Assembly (NCBI RefSeq): GCF_918797505.1
Contig: NC_092795.1
Coordinates: forward strand, 1,054,001 to 1,118,000
Direction of reading: 5' to 3'
Length of the DNA: 64,000 nt
From: Bemisia tabaci
Lineage: Eukaryota; Arthropoda; Insecta; Hemiptera; Aleyrodidae
The translations under genes and the position numbers were made by a program. A model generated the notes under the pieces. The model was not told the origin of the DNA and did not search any database. It worked only from the letters and a program-made list of their open reading frames with translations. Shown piece after piece: positions 63,670 through 64,000 of the stretch (positions are counted from its first letter, which is position 1; each line of letters opens with the position of its first letter).

Positions 63670-64000
63670 GATTCCTAAACTAGCAATTTTCAGTCAACAC
63701 TCGGACGATTCTTCAAGATTTCCGCGATTTTATGGCAACACTTAGAGGGTTCCTTCATTCAAGGAGGTAGGCAATCTGCGTCACAACCATAAATTGCAAA
63801 TTAGTGCCCTCTAATTCCAATTTATTGCGATAATATTGCAATAAATCGCAATAATTTCACCCTTTCAAGTAGGAGGATAGACAATCCGCACATCTTGCCT
63901 CAAAATTGAAATAATTTGATGATATTTTTGAAACTTCTAGATGATAACAGATACTCACAAGATAACGATATACTCTTTGTATTTTAGTTTATTAATTTTT
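63670..64000. other. No supportable feature
   Basis: AT-rich end of the window. An AATATTGCAATAAATCGCAA stretch near 63833 is a small imperfect repeat only. Confidence 0.35.

Overview
The window looks like gene-poor eukaryotic, most likely insect, nuclear DNA. No ribosome-binding sites, operons or long ORFs are present; the longest ORF is 215 codons. Base composition is moderately AT-rich with small GC-rich patches and many homopolymers. Almost all recognisable structure is short, non-autonomous, terminal-inverted-repeat (TIR) DNA, that is MITEs and foldback elements. The density of different MITE families and the CTGCCGTGCTAAGG family suggest a hemipteran such as a whitefly (Bemisia-like). 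That assignment is an impression from memory and was not tested.

The only confidently recognisable protein-coding sequence is the C-terminal half of a DD34D mariner transposase on the minus strand (51557-52087), inside a 961-bp element (51334-52294) with unusually long, roughly 190-bp TIRs. Two tRNA-related, SINE-like sequences lie at 51108-51200 (+) and 62590-62671 (-). A 215-codon minus-strand ORF at 28455-29102 is the best remaining candidate for an unrecognised exon, but support is weak.

Repeat families, by working label. F1 has TIR CTGCCGTGCTAAGGAA, is about 250 bp, has 16 complete or near-complete copies plus fragments, and shows perfect 4-bp target-site duplications (TSDs) in nine copies. 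F2 has TIR CAGTGGCGTGGCGTG and 8-bp hAT-like TSDs. F3 has TIR GGCGGATCCAGCAAATTGG. F4 has TIR GATAGACAAAGCTATAGAC. F5 carries GGACGTATTTCTGTCAAACG palindromes. F6 is a 73-80 bp near-perfect hairpin. F7 has ends CACTGAAAAAAAATCTCGG. F8 carries GACGTAAGGGCGTATCTC. F9 has TIR GGGCCTGTTGCAAAC and is a roughly 600-bp foldback. F10 has TTAA-flanked GGTGATTCGACGG ends. F11 carries CTAGAAAAGTGGATTTTTCT. F12 has TIR AATGGACCACTAGACAAGG. F13 has TIR GATCGCATTTAGCAGAAAGG. F14 to F18 and F21 are further dispersed repeats.

Layout. 0-9.5 kb: F4, F3, several F1 copies, a TA-flanked MITE, an F6 hairpin, and a tandemly duplicated nested element near 8.1-8.7 kb. 9.5-20 kb: F1 copies, an F9 foldback nested in F8, F17, F13 and F5. 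20-30 kb: F4, F13, F8, F18, F9, then two inverted F7 copies bracketing F10 and the 215-codon ORF. 30-46 kb: a composite F9-like element, F12, F10, F2-in-F17, tandem repeats, F21 with an F6 hairpin in its middle, and an inverted F11 pair. 46-64 kb: an F1-dense stretch (47.3-49.3 kb), F12, SINE, mariner, a hAT-like element in F17, minisatellites, more F2/F4/F17, and a tRNA-like composite at 62.5-62.8 kb.

The genes do not form a working system in this window. It records repeated bursts and nested insertions of non-autonomous transposons, and that nesting gives a relative insertion order.
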